64,000 nt of DNA from Pseudalkalibacillus sp. SCS-8 (GCF_040126055.1 NZ_CP143541.1:2232001-2296000); one strand, 5' to 3'. Positions 10,026-19,167 are shown, counted from the first letter of the stretch. The notes: a model not told the origin generated them from the letters alone. Program-made: numbers and translations.

Positions 10026-10418
10026 CTACTGGATTGTCTTGCTTATTTTTGAAAGGACCGCATTTACAAATCGACCTGACTCATCTCCTCCGAAAGTTTT
10101 GGCAAGGTCAATCGCTTCATTGAACGTGACATTTTTCGGAATCTCTTCCATATGGATCATTTCAAATACCGCGATTCGCAGTACAGCACGGTCAACGTTG
10201 CCGATTCGATCGAAGCTCCAGTTTTCAAGATGCTTCTTTATGAGGGCATCGATTTCCTCGAGGTGATCAAGAGTTCCTTCGACGAGTTGTACGAGGAAAG
10301 AGTCACGCTCCTCACCTTCTTCTAGTACATGACCAATTGCTTCGTCACGATCTAATCCACTTACATCTATTTGGAACAAGGACTGTAGTGCCTTCTCCCT
10401 TGCAATCCTTCTTTTCAT
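10026..10418 (-). CDS. nusB: Transcription antitermination factor NusB
   Basis: 130 aa, all-helical NusB fold: REKALQSLFQIDVS at the N-terminus, and VDRAVLRIAVFEM and EAIDLAKTFGGDESGRFVNAVL at the C-terminus. NusB with NusE binds boxA of rRNA leaders for antitermination. First gene of the nusB-folD-xseA-xseB-ispA run, separated by a terminator from the upstream Asp23-family gene. Confidence 0.96.
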   Translation of the reverse strand: MKRRIAREKALQSLFQIDVSGLDRDEAIGHVLEEGEERDSFLVQLVEGTLDHLEEIDALIKKHLENWSFDRIGNVDRAVLRIAVFEMIHMEEIPKNVTFNEAIDLAKTFGGDESGRFVNAVLSKISKTIQ

Positions 10419-10536
10419 CTTGGATACTTCCTTTCATTTCTTCTCTACCTGATGATAGCATAGAGGCTCATTCCTTAACAGCATTCACATTTTTGTATGG
10501 ATATAATCGAAGGTTTCCATACGAGAAAAAGAAGAC

Positions 10537-10612
10537 ATAAAAACAGACCCGGATCCCCGCACCTTGGAATTCCACATCTAGTAGAATCCAACAGGCCTGA
10601 AATCCGAGTCAG
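10537..10612 (-). terminator. Terminator after the Asp23-family gene
   Basis: Outer stem GACTCGGAT / ATCCGGGTC enclosing a second small hairpin, followed on the minus strand by TGTTTTTATG. It ends the acc/asp23 transcript before nusB. Confidence 0.65.
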
Positions 10613-10621
10613 CTCATTATT

Positions 10622-11029
10622 TTAGAATTCTTCGATTTCCTCTTGCTGGTTCGGTTTTCCTTCAAATTGGACACCGACAACGTGCACATCAATACGATTC
10701 GGTTCAAGGGCTGTCATCGTATGAAGGGTTAAACGGATATTTTCTTGAATTTTTTCAGCTGTATCTGGAATGGATACACCAAAGTTCATTGTGACGAAAA
10801 CATCGATATCAATGCCGTCTTCCGTCAACTCAACCTTAACCCCTTTGCCAAGAGATTTTTTGCCAAATCGCTCAACTACACCTGACGCAAAATTTCCTCG
10901 CATAGATGAAACGCCTTCTACCTCAGTAGCAGCTATGCTGGAAATGACTTCGATCACTTCTGGTGAGATTTCAACTTTCCCAAGGTTTGAATCCTTTTCT
11001 TCCATTTCAAAAGTTTGATATTCGTTCAT
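10622..11029 (-). CDS. yqhY: Asp23/Gls24 family protein YqhY
   Basis: 135 aa from ATG 11029; the core KVEISPEVIEVISSIAATEVEGVSSM and GVSIPDTAEKIQENI are the family signature. In B. subtilis YqhY is encoded with accB-accC, and its loss causes suppressor mutations that lower acetyl-CoA carboxylase activity. The start overlaps the accC stop by a few bases with a GGTGGTGA SD inside accC. A longer frame to 11041 is less likely. Confidence 0.9.
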   Translation of the reverse strand: MNEYQTFEMEEKDSNLGKVEISPEVIEVISSIAATEVEGVSSMRGNFASGVVERFGKKSLGKGVKVELTEDGIDIDVFVTMNFGVSIPDTAEKIQENIRLTLHTMTALEPNRIDVHVVGVQFEGKPNQQEEIEEF

Positions 11030-11030
11030 C

Positions 11031-12404
11031 CTATTCACCACCTTTAGAAGCTGATTTTGATGTCAAATCATACATCTCTAAGAACTTCGTATTGAATTCG
11101 CCACTCGTGAACTTTTCATGATCCAATAGACGAAGGTGGAACGGGATTGTCGTGTCGACACCTTCAATGACGAATTCGCTCAATGCACGCTTCATACGTC
11201 GAATTGCTTCATCACGGGTACTTCCGTATGTGATGACTTTCGCAATCATCGAGTCATAATACGGTGGTATAAAGTATCCTGGGTATGCTGCTGAATCAAC
11301 CCGTACACCTAAACCACCCGGTGGGAGGTACATTTCTATTCTACCAGCTGACGGCATGAAATTCTTGTCTGGATTTTCAGCGTTGATCCGACATTCGATC
11401 GACCAGCCGTTAAAGGTAATATCCTCTTGAGCGAATGAAAGTCGTTCTCCACTTGCCACTCGGATTTGTTCTTTGATCAGGTCCGTACCCGTGACCATTT
11501 CAGTTACAGGATGCTCTACCTGAATCCGTGTATTCATTTCCATGAAGTAAAAGTTACCTGTGTTATGTTCGAAAATGAATTCAACCGTTCCTGCACCGGA
11601 ATAATCAACTGCTTGAGCTGCGCGGACAGCCGCTTGCCCCATCTCTTCCCTCTTTTCAGGATCAAGTGCTGGGGATGGCGTTTCTTCCAGAAGCTTTTGC
11701 AGACGGCGTTGGATGGAGCAGTCACGCTCTCCTAAATGGATGACGTTCCCGTAATTATCTCCAAGAACCTGGATTTCGACGTGACGGAAATCCTCAATGT
11801 ATTTTTCAATGTAAACACCAGGGTTACCGAAAGCGGAAGCTGCTTCTTGCTGAGTCATTTTGATCCCTTTTACAAGCTCCTGCTCGTTGCGGGCAACACG
11901 GATTCCTTTTCCGCCTCCACCGGCTGTCGCTTTGATGATGACTGGATAACCCATATCTTCAGCAAGCTCAATTGCTTGTTCTGTGGACTCGATGATTCCT
12001 TCAGAACCAGGAACGATCGGTACTCCTGCTTCTTTCATTGTAGCTCTTGCAACATCCTTTGTCCCCATACGGTTGATCGCTTCAGGACTTGGACCGATGA
12101 ATGTAATGTTACACTCACCGCAGATCTCTGCAAAATCAGCATTCTCGGCTAAGAAACCGTATCCTGGATGGATGGCATCTGCACCGGTCAATGTTGCGAC
12201 GCTCATGATATTCGTAAAGTTCAAGTAACTGTCCTTTGCAAGAATCGGACCTATGCAATAGGCTTCATCTGCCATTCGGACATGTAAAGATTCTTTATCT
12301 CCTTCCGAATATACGGCAATCGTCTCGATGTTCATCTCTTTACAAGCTCTGATGATCCGGACGGCAATTTCTCCTCTATTTGCGATAAGAACTTTTTTAA
12401 TCAT
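11031..12404 (-). CDS. accC: Acetyl-CoA carboxylase, biotin carboxylase subunit
   Basis: ATP-dependent carboxylation of biotin on AccB, the first half-reaction of fatty acid synthesis. 457 aa from [17 protein letters not shown]-grasp fold with the glycine-rich loop [24 protein letters not shown] and the catalytic [17 protein letters not shown]. The start at 12404 matches homologues; upstream ATG codons at 12413 add only three residues. Nine bases separate it from accB. Confidence 0.97.
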   Translation of the reverse strand: MIKKVLIANRGEIAVRIIRACKEMNIETIAVYSEGDKESLHVRMADEAYCIGPILAKDSYLNFTNIMSVATLTGADAIHPGYGFLAENADFAEICGECNITFIGPSPEAINRMGTKDVARATMKEAGVPIVPGSEGIIESTEQAIELAEDMGYPVIIKATAGGGGKGIRVARNEQELVKGIKMTQQEAASAFGNPGVYIEKYIEDFRHVEIQVLGDNYGNVIHLGERDCSIQRRLQKLLEETPSPALDPEKREEMGQAAVRAAQAVDYSGAGTVEFIFEHNTGNFYFMEMNTRIQVEHPVTEMVTGTDLIKEQIRVASGERLSFAQEDITFNGWSIECRINAENPDKNFMPSAGRIEMYLPPGGLGVRVDSAAYPGYFIPPYYDSMIAKVITYGSTRDEAIRRMKRALSEFVIEGVDTTIPFHLRLLDHEKFTSGEFNTKFLEMYDLTSKSASKGGE

Positions 12405-12414
12405 CTGCATCACC

Positions 12415-12918
12415 CTATTGTTTCTTTACTAGGAATAATGGTTGTCCATACTCGACCAATTGGCCGTTTTCTACTAGGACTTCAACGATCTCCCCATTTA
12501 CCTCTGCTTCAATTTCATTGAACAGCTTCATCGCTTCAATGATACATACGATGGAGTCATTGGAGACTTTATCTCCTGGTTTCACGTAAACATCTTCATC
12601 TGGTGATGGAGAAGCATAGAACGTTCCTACCATTGGGGATTCGATCTTATGTAAAGATTCGTCCATTTCTTTCACTGGTGCATCCGAATCTTTCTTCGGT
12701 TCCTCTTTTTGCTGCTGAGGAGCCTGTTCAGCTTGTGGCTGTTGTGGAGCCGGCGCTGGTTGTTCTGTACGTACTTGCGGAGCCTGTTGAACGACTGGTT
12801 GTTCAGTTCCACCTTTCCTCAAGGAAATCTTCGCACCTTCTTGTTCGTATTCGAATTCATTGATTGAGGATTGATCGATTAGTTTAATCAATTCTCGTAT
12901 TTCTTGAATTTTGAGCAT
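12415..12918 (-). CDS. accB: Acetyl-CoA carboxylase, biotin carboxyl carrier protein
   Basis: 167 aa: N-terminal helical segment, a flexible Q/P/A-rich linker (about 45-75) and a C-terminal biotinyl domain with [16 protein letters not shown], the biotin-accepting lysine near residue 131. ATG 12918 is selected because AAGGAG lies eight bases upstream; the in-frame GTG at 12927 would directly abut that SD. Confidence 0.96.
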   Translation of the reverse strand: MLKIQEIRELIKLIDQSSINEFEYEQEGAKISLRKGGTEQPVVQQAPQVRTEQPAPAPQQPQAEQAPQQQKEEPKKDSDAPVKEMDESLHKIESPMVGTFYASPSPDEDVYVKPGDKVSNDSIVCIIEAMKLFNEIEAEVNGEIVEVLVENGQLVEYGQPLFLVKKQ

Positions 12919-13082
12919 TAGTTCCACTCCTTCTAGAAATCTACTGTCATTTCATTATTATAGCATAAATTAGTCTAACTAAACTTAACACCTTATTATG
13001 GTAGTAGGTGCTAATTCGATACTATCATATCACAAACAAATTCAAGAAGGTAGATATAGAATCATTTCAATTGAAAACGCTC

Positions 13083-13160
13083 TATTTTTGATGGTGATGA
13101 TGGTGGTGGTGATGGTGATGGTGATGGTGATGGTGATGGTGATGGTGATGGTGATGGTGG
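13083..13160. repeat. Hexanucleotide microsatellite (GGTGAT)n
   Basis: About 75 bp of near-perfect GGTGAT repeats on the plus strand between accB and spoIIIAH, directly adjoining the 48-bp array. No coding role is supported; such tracts are prone to slippage in copy number. Confidence 0.85.
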
Positions 13161-13314
13161 TGTCAGGCACTTTTGTCGAACCCGGTTGGTGCAAGGGGTG
13201 TGAGTTGGTGCCTGACACTTCTCACAAACACAGCTGGCACAAGGGATTTAGGTTGGTGCCTGACACCTCCAACGAACCCTACAGCCACAAGGGCTGTAAA
13301 ACGGTGTCAGGCAC
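13160..13314. repeat. 48-bp tandem array with GTGTCAGGCAC / GTGCCTGACAC cores
   Basis: Four 11-bp quasi-palindromic cores start at 13160, 13208, 13256 and 13304, an exact 48-bp spacing. The two outer cores read GTGTCAGGCAC and the two inner read the reverse complement. Inter-core DNA also shares GGTTGGTGC/AGCTGGCAC and CACAAGGG blocks. Together with the microsatellite this fills the accB-spoIIIAH gap of about 460 bp; apart from the spoIIIAH terminator nothing else is seen there. Confidence 0.85.
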
Positions 13315-13325
13315 TGCACACAAAA

Positions 13326-13355
13326 AAGACAGACCGCCGTGAGCGGTCTGTCTTC
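13326..13355 (-). terminator. Terminator of the spoIIIA operon
   Basis: Strong hairpin (AGACAGACCGC / GCGGTCTGTCT) with TTTTTT on the minus strand, 24 bases after the spoIIIAH stop. Confidence 0.9.
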
Positions 13356-13378
13356 CATATTTTTGACTTTTTTGCTGA

Positions 13379-13921
13379 TCAGTTTTTGGCGACTTGGTAT
13401 TCGACGGCGACTTGTTTGTCTCCGAGCTGTTCTTGTGCACGGCGCATAATAGCATTAGCTTCCTTGGCCGTAAGCTCCTCTTCGACACGGACGATGATTG
13501 TGACCTCTGCACCCATCGTGTTGACGAGGACATCTTCATAGCCCATTCCTTTGATCAAGGTTTCAAGGGTTTGTTCCTTCATACCGAGCTCTTGGAGGGC
13601 AGTCAATTGATCCAGTGCTTGCATCTGAACCTCAGCAGCTACACTTGTCGAGGCAATGACTTCTTGATATTGGGCCTCAAGCTTTGAACGCTGATCAGCG
13701 AGCTTCATTCGGAGATCCATGAACAGCTCGTCACTGCTCATTTCTGAGACGACAGTACTGCCCTCTCCATCCTTCACGCCCTTCTTATCAGAAGCATTCT
13801 CACCTTCTTCTGTTGCAAAGTCGGTAGGTGATTGTTCAGGACTCGTGATGTAATAGACCGATAACACGATAATCAAGCTCAGCATCGTCAACAACCAGAC
13901 CGTTTGTTTCTTCAATAACAT
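13379..13921 (-). CDS. spoIIIAH: Stage III sporulation protein AH
   Basis: 180 aa with one N-terminal membrane anchor (residues about 8-27) and an extracellular domain related to the YscJ/FliF ring-forming fold (DVLVNTMGAEVTIIVRVEEEL near the C-terminus). Mother-cell SpoIIIAH binds forespore SpoIIQ across the intermembrane space to form the engulfment channel. Last gene of the eight-gene operon, two bases after spoIIIAG. Confidence 0.94.
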   Translation of the reverse strand: MLLKKQTVWLLTMLSLIIVLSVYYITSPEQSPTDFATEEGENASDKKGVKDGEGSTVVSEMSSDELFMDLRMKLADQRSKLEAQYQEVIASTSVAAEVQMQALDQLTALQELGMKEQTLETLIKGMGYEDVLVNTMGAEVTIIVRVEEELTAKEANAIMRRAQEQLGDKQVAVEYQVAKN

Positions 13922-13923
13922 TA

Positions 13924-14574
13924 TTATTCCCCCTTTAGCTTTTTCGCACTTACACTTACTTTATGGCTGGGCATATCAAACACCCTCGATACAGCTTCAA
14001 TGATTCCATTTTTCACTTGAAGGTTTTCAGCCCCTTCAGCTACGACCCAAACACCTGTAACCTTAGGTTTTTCAATGCTGACGATGAAAGGCTCTTTACC
14101 GTCTTTCCCATCGATGATGATGACCTTTTCATTCGTCTGCAAAGTCGTCGATTTACGTTTCCCGCCGTTTTTATCCGTTTCATCTGTCGTGGTGTCCTGT
14201 TTATTGATTTCCTTCTCCACGATCTTCTTGAAGGTCGAGTCGAGAATGACCATCACTTCTGCATTTTGTACACCTATCATTTCATCCAGAAGGTCTTTCA
14301 ACTGGTTTTCATAATGTTCCTCGAGCTCTCGGATGATTGATGAAGGATCGTCTGACTTGCCCATCGAGAACGTCGGCTTCGACTCTGGATTGTCTGCCGC
14401 CATATTCATGACTGAGGTGGAGTCTGGGCTACGAATCAGGTTTTGGACGAGCATCATAGCGATACCGAATCCTAGTATTAAGAGAATGTATTGCGATTTG
14501 CGATTGAGCTTTCCATCCTTTGTCGGCTTCAGAATCAATTTCAGCCAGTCGTTCTTCTTCTTTTCATCAGACAT
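13924..14574 (-). CDS. spoIIIAG: Stage III sporulation protein AG
   Basis: 216 aa: basic cytoplasmic N-terminus, one membrane segment (about 28-46), then a ring-building domain (DLLDEMIGVQNAEVMVILDSTF ... KPKVTGVWVVAEGAENLQVKNGI). SpoIIIAG oligomerises into the large ring of the mother-cell to forespore channel. A charged insertion with KKIVEKEINKQDTTTDE separates the two halves of the ring domain as in homologues. Confidence 0.94.
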   Translation of the reverse strand: MSDEKKKNDWLKLILKPTKDGKLNRKSQYILLILGFGIAMMLVQNLIRSPDSTSVMNMAADNPESKPTFSMGKSDDPSSIIRELEEHYENQLKDLLDEMIGVQNAEVMVILDSTFKKIVEKEINKQDTTTDETDKNGGKRKSTTLQTNEKVIIIDGKDGKEPFIVSIEKPKVTGVWVVAEGAENLQVKNGIIEAVSRVFDMPSHKVSVSAKKLKGE

Positions 14575-14580
14575 GTTCCA

Positions 14581-15189
14581 TTACGATCCTCCTTCCTCCT
14601 CAAGTACAATCTGTTCTTTTGGTAATCCCCACTCTTTGGAAAGGAATAGCTTGATTTCGTGCAGGTCCGATCCATCTTCCTCCTCTTTCGTGGAATCAGA
14701 CGTATCAATGGAGACTTCCTTTACTGTTTCAATCGCATGTTCATCATCGAGATCCTCCAACGTAACCTGGATGACAAGATGACTTTCATTTGAGCCTGGT
14801 TGAGATTGATCGAGTACCACCACATCCTTTAATCGTTTCTCATATCTTTCTTCCAGCTTGCTTTCTACCTTTTCGCGTAATGGGACAGCCATTTGTTCTA
14901 AAATATATGCACTTTGTGAGGCTTGTATTTCACTTTTCTTGTTTTCAATCGAATTTTCCATCTGATCTTTGTCATTTTCAAAATGCTGGAGCTGAAAAGT
15001 AGCCAACTCCTCCTTCAAATCAACCGAGAAGAACGTAATCAACGGATTAAGGATGGCAATGATCAACAGAAGGCCGATGACGACTTTTACATACTTTTGA
15101 AAAGCCGATGAAGGTAGAAGGAGTTCAAGGATCGTCGCCAATAAAATGATGAGGATGATGTTCGTCACCCACTCATATAAAAAGGACAT
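14581..15189 (-). CDS. spoIIIAF: Stage III sporulation protein AF
   Basis: 202 aa from ATG 15189 (MSFLYEWVTNIILIILLATIL), with two N-terminal membrane segments (about 8-27 and 36-55) and a soluble C-terminal domain. The start is fixed by AGGAGGAG upstream; a longer frame reaching back to 15273 lies inside spoIIIAE and is not supported. Confidence 0.93.
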   Translation of the reverse strand: MSFLYEWVTNIILIILLATILELLLPSSAFQKYVKVVIGLLLIIAILNPLITFFSVDLKEELATFQLQHFENDKDQMENSIENKKSEIQASQSAYILEQMAVPLREKVESKLEERYEKRLKDVVVLDQSQPGSNESHLVIQVTLEDLDDEHAIETVKEVSIDTSDSTKEEEDGSDLHEIKLFLSKEWGLPKEQIVLEEEGGS

Positions 15190-15203
15190 ACCAGGTCTCC
15201 TCC

Positions 15204-16412
15204 TTATCTCATCATCAAGGTCAAGTTGCCTGCAGCGATCATCATCGTGACAGCAAGGAAAAACATGAAGCACACGATCGATAATGCCGCAAAGATGAAC
15301 ATCACATTTTTACTGATAATCGAAAGACATTCGATGATCGGTCCTCCCCCAAGAGGCTGTAAAACGGCTGCGGCTATTTGATAGATCAAGACGAGCGACA
15401 GAATTTTCAAGGCTGGAAATGCACACAGCAGAATGAGGATGACAACACCCGCTATCCCGACTGTATTTTTCAATAAGAGGGAAGCACTTAACACCGTATC
15501 TGTCGCTTCCGTAAACATCCGGCCGATGACCGGTATGAAATTGCCAGTAATGAACTTTGCCGTACGGATTGCGACTCCATCCGTAACCGCTGCAGTCGCC
15601 CCCTGGACACTGATGACACCGAGGAACACTGTGAAAAAGACAAGCATGACGCCTATCGCCGTTGCTCTCAGGAGGTTTGCAAGCTGTGTCACTTTGTAAT
15701 GGTCGGTCAATGTGCTGACGATGCTTAGTAGTGCAGAAAGGAAAAGGATCGGGAGGACAAAATGTTGAATCAGCATCCCGCTCGTGTTGACAAGTAAGAT
15801 GATAAAAGGGTGGAAAAAGGCGACGGACACGATACTACCCGTTGTCGCCATCAATGCGAGTAATAAAGGAATAAGAGCAATGATGAACGCATTCATGTTC
15901 TGTATCGCATCAATCGTATAGGAAACGGCTACGTGAAAGCTGTTCAACGCGATTACGATCAGCACCATATAGACCATGCCATAAGCAACTTTACTCACGG
16001 CCTGGTTTTCAAACGCATTCTGCATCGTTTGCAACAGCATGCTGAAAAGGGTCAACATGATGAGCATGCCGAGGAGCTTCCCGTTACTCAAGATTTCATG
16101 AAAAAGGTATTTGAGCAATGAAGTCGCCCACTCCATCAAGGAAAAGTTCCGATCGCTTTCAATGAATTCGAGGATACTCCCCTTTTGACTTTCCGGCAAG
16201 AAGCCCCCATATTGATTCCGAATCTCATTCCAATACTCCCGGATATCGTCCAGGTGTTCGTCCTCGACTTGAAGACTTTCCTTCAACGAACTGTTGGGCC
16301 CTACTTCAGCATGTACTTTGTGACTGGGTTGTCCCAAAAAGGCGAAAAAAAGGATTGTCAGCAATGTAACGGTGAAGCCTGTCTTTATGGTCTGCCGCCG
16401 CACTTTTTTCAC
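15204..16412 (-). CDS. spoIIIAE: Stage III sporulation protein AE
   Basis: 402 aa with a cleavable or anchoring N-terminal hydrophobic segment (about 12-27), an extracytoplasmic N-terminal domain and eight or so membrane segments. This is the large polytopic component of the SpoIIIA export apparatus; conserved parts include GGFLPESQKGSILEFI and RTAKFITGNFIPVIGRMFTEA. Two bases follow the spoIIIAD stop. Confidence 0.95.
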   Translation of the reverse strand: MKKVRRQTIKTGFTVTLLTILFFAFLGQPSHKVHAEVGPNSSLKESLQVEDEHLDDIREYWNEIRNQYGGFLPESQKGSILEFIESDRNFSLMEWATSLLKYLFHEILSNGKLLGMLIMLTLFSMLLQTMQNAFENQAVSKVAYGMVYMVLIVIALNSFHVAVSYTIDAIQNMNAFIIALIPLLLALMATTGSIVSVAFFHPFIILLVNTSGMLIQHFVLPILFLSALLSIVSTLTDHYKVTQLANLLRATAIGVMLVFFTVFLGVISVQGATAAVTDGVAIRTAKFITGNFIPVIGRMFTEATDTVLSASLLLKNTVGIAGVVILILLCAFPALKILSLVLIYQIAAAVLQPLGGGPIIECLSIISKNVMFIFAALSIVCFMFFLAVTMMIAAGNLTLMMR

Positions 16413-16414
16413 CC

Positions 16415-16804
16415 CTAACTTGGTAACAGCTCAATAATTGTTTCAATCAATACAGTCAAAATCGGGATCGCCATGACCAGAATCAAGATTTTACCCGCCA
16501 GCTCGATTTTGGAGGCGATGGATCCCTGACCTGCATCTCTCGTAATTTGGGCACCGAACTCTGCAATGTAGGCGATGCCGATTATTTTCAAGATTGTTTC
16601 CACATAAACCATATTCAAATTTGCATTAGTCGCAAGCCGCTCCAGCATGTCGATTACTGTTTGGATTTTTCCGATAAGGAACAGAAAGACAGCGGCTCCG
16701 GCAAACAATATGATGAGAAAAGAGAAGGCGGGCTTTTGTTCTTTTATGACAATGGTAAGGAACGTCGCAATCAGACAGAAGCCGACGATTTGGATGATTT
16801 CAAT
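16415..16804 (-). CDS. spoIIIAD: Stage III sporulation protein AD (probable AUU start)
   Basis: About 129 aa, four membrane segments, with the conserved ANLNMVYVETILKIIGIAYI and DAGQGSIASKIELAGKIL. No ATG, GTG or TTG lies at the expected start. GAGGAGGG (16812-16819) is followed after seven bases by ATT at 16804, exactly where homologues begin (IEIIQIVGF). The only upstream alternative, GTG at 16840, lies within spoIIIAC without an SD and adds 12 unrelated residues. AUU initiation is therefore inferred. Confidence 0.88.
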   Translation of the reverse strand: MEIIQIVGFCLIATFLTIVIKEQKPAFSFLIILFAGAAVFLFLIGKIQTVIDMLERLATNANLNMVYVETILKIIGIAYIAEFGAQITRDAGQGSIASKIELAGKILILVMAIPILTVLIETIIELLPS

Positions 16805-16817
16805 CGTAGATCCCTCC

Positions 16818-17024
16818 TCAGCCCTGGAAGAGGAACACACCTCTGATTTGTTGGAACAGATCGTCTAAAAGGGTGATGACAATAAAGAGGACGAGTACAA
16901 ACCCGATCAGCGTGATCCAATGTGCGATGTCCTCCTTCCCCATCTGTTTCAACACGGTATGTAACATTGCAATCACAATACCGATTCCAGCAATTTGAAA
17001 AATCGTGTTCACATCATACGGCAT
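16818..17024 (-). CDS. spoIIIAC: Stage III sporulation protein AC
   Basis: 68 aa, two membrane segments, near full-length match to the family pattern DVNTIFQIAGIGIVIAML ... DDLFQQIRGVFLFQG. The family resembles the FliQ/SpoIIIAC export-gate subunits. Its stop codon overlaps the SD of spoIIIAD, consistent with coupled translation. Confidence 0.95.
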   Translation of the reverse strand: MPYDVNTIFQIAGIGIVIAMLHTVLKQMGKEDIAHWITLIGFVLVLFIVITLLDDLFQQIRGVFLFQG

Positions 17025-17043
17025 TCTCCTTGCTCCTCTCCAA

Positions 17044-17556
17044 CTAGATCAACAGAATGACTATCAGCAAGCCTGTAAGGAATCCTAGACTTTTCACCAT
17101 GGTTTCGTACCGACGCTGAACCTCTTCAGCTTCTCTCTCTTCTCTTTCCAGATGGACGATCGTGAGCCGGATCTGCTTTTGCTGGTGTTCACGATCGTGT
17201 CTGCCAAGTGTGGACCCGAATTGTTTCAGGACTTCGATTTCACCCTTTTGAAGGGCAGTATGTTTCTGAAAGACCTCCAGGCTTTCTTCCCATGCAACCT
17301 GCACGGTCGAACGCCCTGTATATAACCGGTTGGCCATTTGTTCAAAAAACAGCGACAACGGTTCCTTCATTTGTTTAGAAAGGTGAATGCAGGCATCGTA
17401 TAACGGCGTCATGCCGAAAACAATTTCAGCCTCCAGGGATTGGAGGGCAACCTTCAGCTGCCGAAGCTGTCTCGGACGTTCTTGCATCCGTTTCGCCCAT
17501 TCAAATCCAGCCCAGGTTGTGGCAAGGATAATGCAAAGCGCACCAATCATATTCAT
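17044..17556 (-). CDS. spoIIIAB: Stage III sporulation protein AB
   Basis: 170 aa with an N-terminal membrane segment, a helical cytoplasmic domain (RQLRQLKVALQSLEAEIVFGMTPL) and a C-terminal hydrophobic segment (SLGFLTGLLIVILLI), the layout of SpoIIIAB, which resembles type II secretion GspF-like proteins. Its start overlaps the spoIIIAA stop by four bases. Confidence 0.94.
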   Translation of the reverse strand: MNMIGALCIILATTWAGFEWAKRMQERPRQLRQLKVALQSLEAEIVFGMTPLYDACIHLSKQMKEPLSLFFEQMANRLYTGRSTVQVAWEESLEVFQKHTALQKGEIEVLKQFGSTLGRHDREHQQKQIRLTIVHLEREEREAEEVQRRYETMVKSLGFLTGLLIVILLI

Positions 17557-18509
17557 GTGGACACCTTATTCTTTGAAATCATTAGTGGATTGAACTCTGC
17601 ATCCAAAATACGTTTCACCCGACTTGGACCACTGGACTGCGACATCTCGATGAACCGGTCGAACAATTGGATTTCCATCAATCGTTGAAAGATCGGACGT
17701 TTCAACACATTCTCAATTCCGTATCCATGTGCTGTCATAATCATCTGAACACCCGCATTCAAAGCTTCTAAAATCGCTTCCGCGTCTTCTTGTCTTCCGA
17801 TTTCATCCACGATAATGACTTCGGGACTCAAGCTTCGGATCATCATCATGATCCCTTCCGCCTTTGGACATGAATCCAGCACGTCTACTCTCGGTCCGAG
17901 ATTGTGCTGGGGAACACCGTGGATACAACCCGCAATTTCGGATCGTTCATCGACAATGCCAACCTTGGAGCTTCTGATACGTAAGCCAGCAGTCCCCTGA
18001 CTCGCGATTCTGGCGACATCGCGTAAAAAGGTCGTCTTCCCGGATTGAGGTGGGCCGATGATCAACGTGTTCAACCACCTGTTTTTATATAGGTAGGGAG
18101 CCCAACGCTCAGCCGTTCCCTCTTTCTGGGTCGCCACCCGGATATTAAAGGAGCTGACATCCCGAATGACTTTGACTTGTCCCTTTTCCGTTATGACCTT
18201 TCCAGCGAGTCCAACACGGTGACCGCCTTTAATAGTGATATAGCCTCTCCTGAGTTCTTCCTCAAACGCATAGAGTGAGAATTGACTTAGTTTGTTCAGG
18301 AGATGCACGCCATCCTCGACAGTGACGAAATAAGCACGACCATTTGCATCCGACGACATGGATGGATATTCTGGACGTCCATTGCTGATCACCTCCAGAG
18401 GACGGTTGACACGTATACGAATTTCCTCAATCGGCTTAAGAACCCGGCGTTGATATGCCTCAATGATGGATTTGATGGTTTCCGGCAGCATTCGTATGAT
18501 TTCTTCCAT
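17553..18509 (-). CDS. spoIIIAA: Stage III sporulation protein AA, secretion-type ATPase
   Basis: 318 aa from ATG 18509; RecA-like ATPase with Walker A IIGPPQSGKTTFLRD and Walker B PEVIIVDEIGRQEDAEAI. It is the cytoplasmic motor of the SpoIIIA complex, expressed from a sigma-E promoter in the mother cell in B. subtilis. First gene of the operon. An in-frame upstream codon at 18521 is GTG and acts more likely as part of the SD. Confidence 0.95.
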   Translation of the reverse strand: MEEIIRMLPETIKSIIEAYQRRVLKPIEEIRIRVNRPLEVISNGRPEYPSMSSDANGRAYFVTVEDGVHLLNKLSQFSLYAFEEELRRGYITIKGGHRVGLAGKVITEKGQVKVIRDVSSFNIRVATQKEGTAERWAPYLYKNRWLNTLIIGPPQSGKTTFLRDVARIASQGTAGLRIRSSKVGIVDERSEIAGCIHGVPQHNLGPRVDVLDSCPKAEGIMMMIRSLSPEVIIVDEIGRQEDAEAILEALNAGVQMIMTAHGYGIENVLKRPIFQRLMEIQLFDRFIEMSQSSGPSRVKRILDAEFNPLMISKNKVST

Positions 18510-18584
18510 AACGTTTCCCACTTCTTTCTTTATGGGCTTGTTTTCAATGTATGCCGTACAGGCTGTTTTATGACCTGTGACCGC

Positions 18585-18866
18585 TCACTTAAGGACAGCG
18601 AACAAAATCAACCCGACCCCAAGACCGATCAAGAGCAATCGCCCTATAGAAAGATCATCAGCAAGTCCGACCAGCCCCAACGTCATTGTCGCTACGAAAA
18701 TGATCGGACCTACAAGGGCAAGGGATCCGTTGATGATGATCGCTTTATGAATCGAGTTGAAGTACAACATCAAAACGACTGCTGTGAGCTCGAAGGAAGC
18801 CGACAGCAATCGAAGTCCTGCCATATTGAGTACTGTGGAATCAAACAAATCGAAAAAATGCTTCAT
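18585..18866 (-). CDS. yqhV: YqhV family membrane protein
   Basis: 93 aa with three hydrophobic segments (about 14-35, 40-62, 72-92) and family features NMAGLRLLSASFELTAVVLM. GTGGAG six bases upstream decides for ATG 18866. In B. subtilis yqhV lies between efp and spoIIIAA and is expressed in sporulation; no biochemical function is known. Confidence 0.85.
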   Translation of the reverse strand: MKHFFDLFDSTVLNMAGLRLLSASFELTAVVLMLYFNSIHKAIIINGSLALVGPIIFVATMTLGLVGLADDLSIGRLLLIGLGVGLILFAVLK

Positions 18867-19006
18867 AGATCGCTCCACTTTCTTTTTTGTACAACCTATG
18901 AAATGGAATGGAGAAAAAGAATGGATATTTGGTTAAAGGAGTGAAGAGAAGGTTGAACCGGTTCCGGATGCTGGAATCGAGATAGGAAGGTGGGGATTGC
19001 GTTTTT

Positions 19007-19118
19007 GTAGATAATCTGGCATTTTCGTAGATAATTTTTAATTTTTGAAGATAATTCTCAATTTACGTAGATAATCCTGAATTTTTGTAGATAAATTCAA
19101 ATTTTTCGTAGATAAATC
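19007..19118. repeat. 20-bp tandem array, GTAGATAA core
   Basis: Six cores (five GTAGATAA, one GAAGATAA) start at 19007, 19027, 19047, 19067, 19087 and 19108: spacing 20 bp, the last 21. Each is preceded by an ATTTTT/ATTTAC stretch. The array sits between the efp terminator and the yqhV start and is the only structure in this 340-bp gap. Confidence 0.85.
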
Positions 19119-19167
19119 CGAATTCCACCTCGATTTTCGTAAAATCCAAGCCTTTTGACATAAAAAA

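Noticed and set aside
12998..13541. Plus-strand frames of 114-122 codons encoding long Met-Val runs
   Set aside because: They are translations of the GGTGAT microsatellite and of spoIIIAH antisense; no coding signals.
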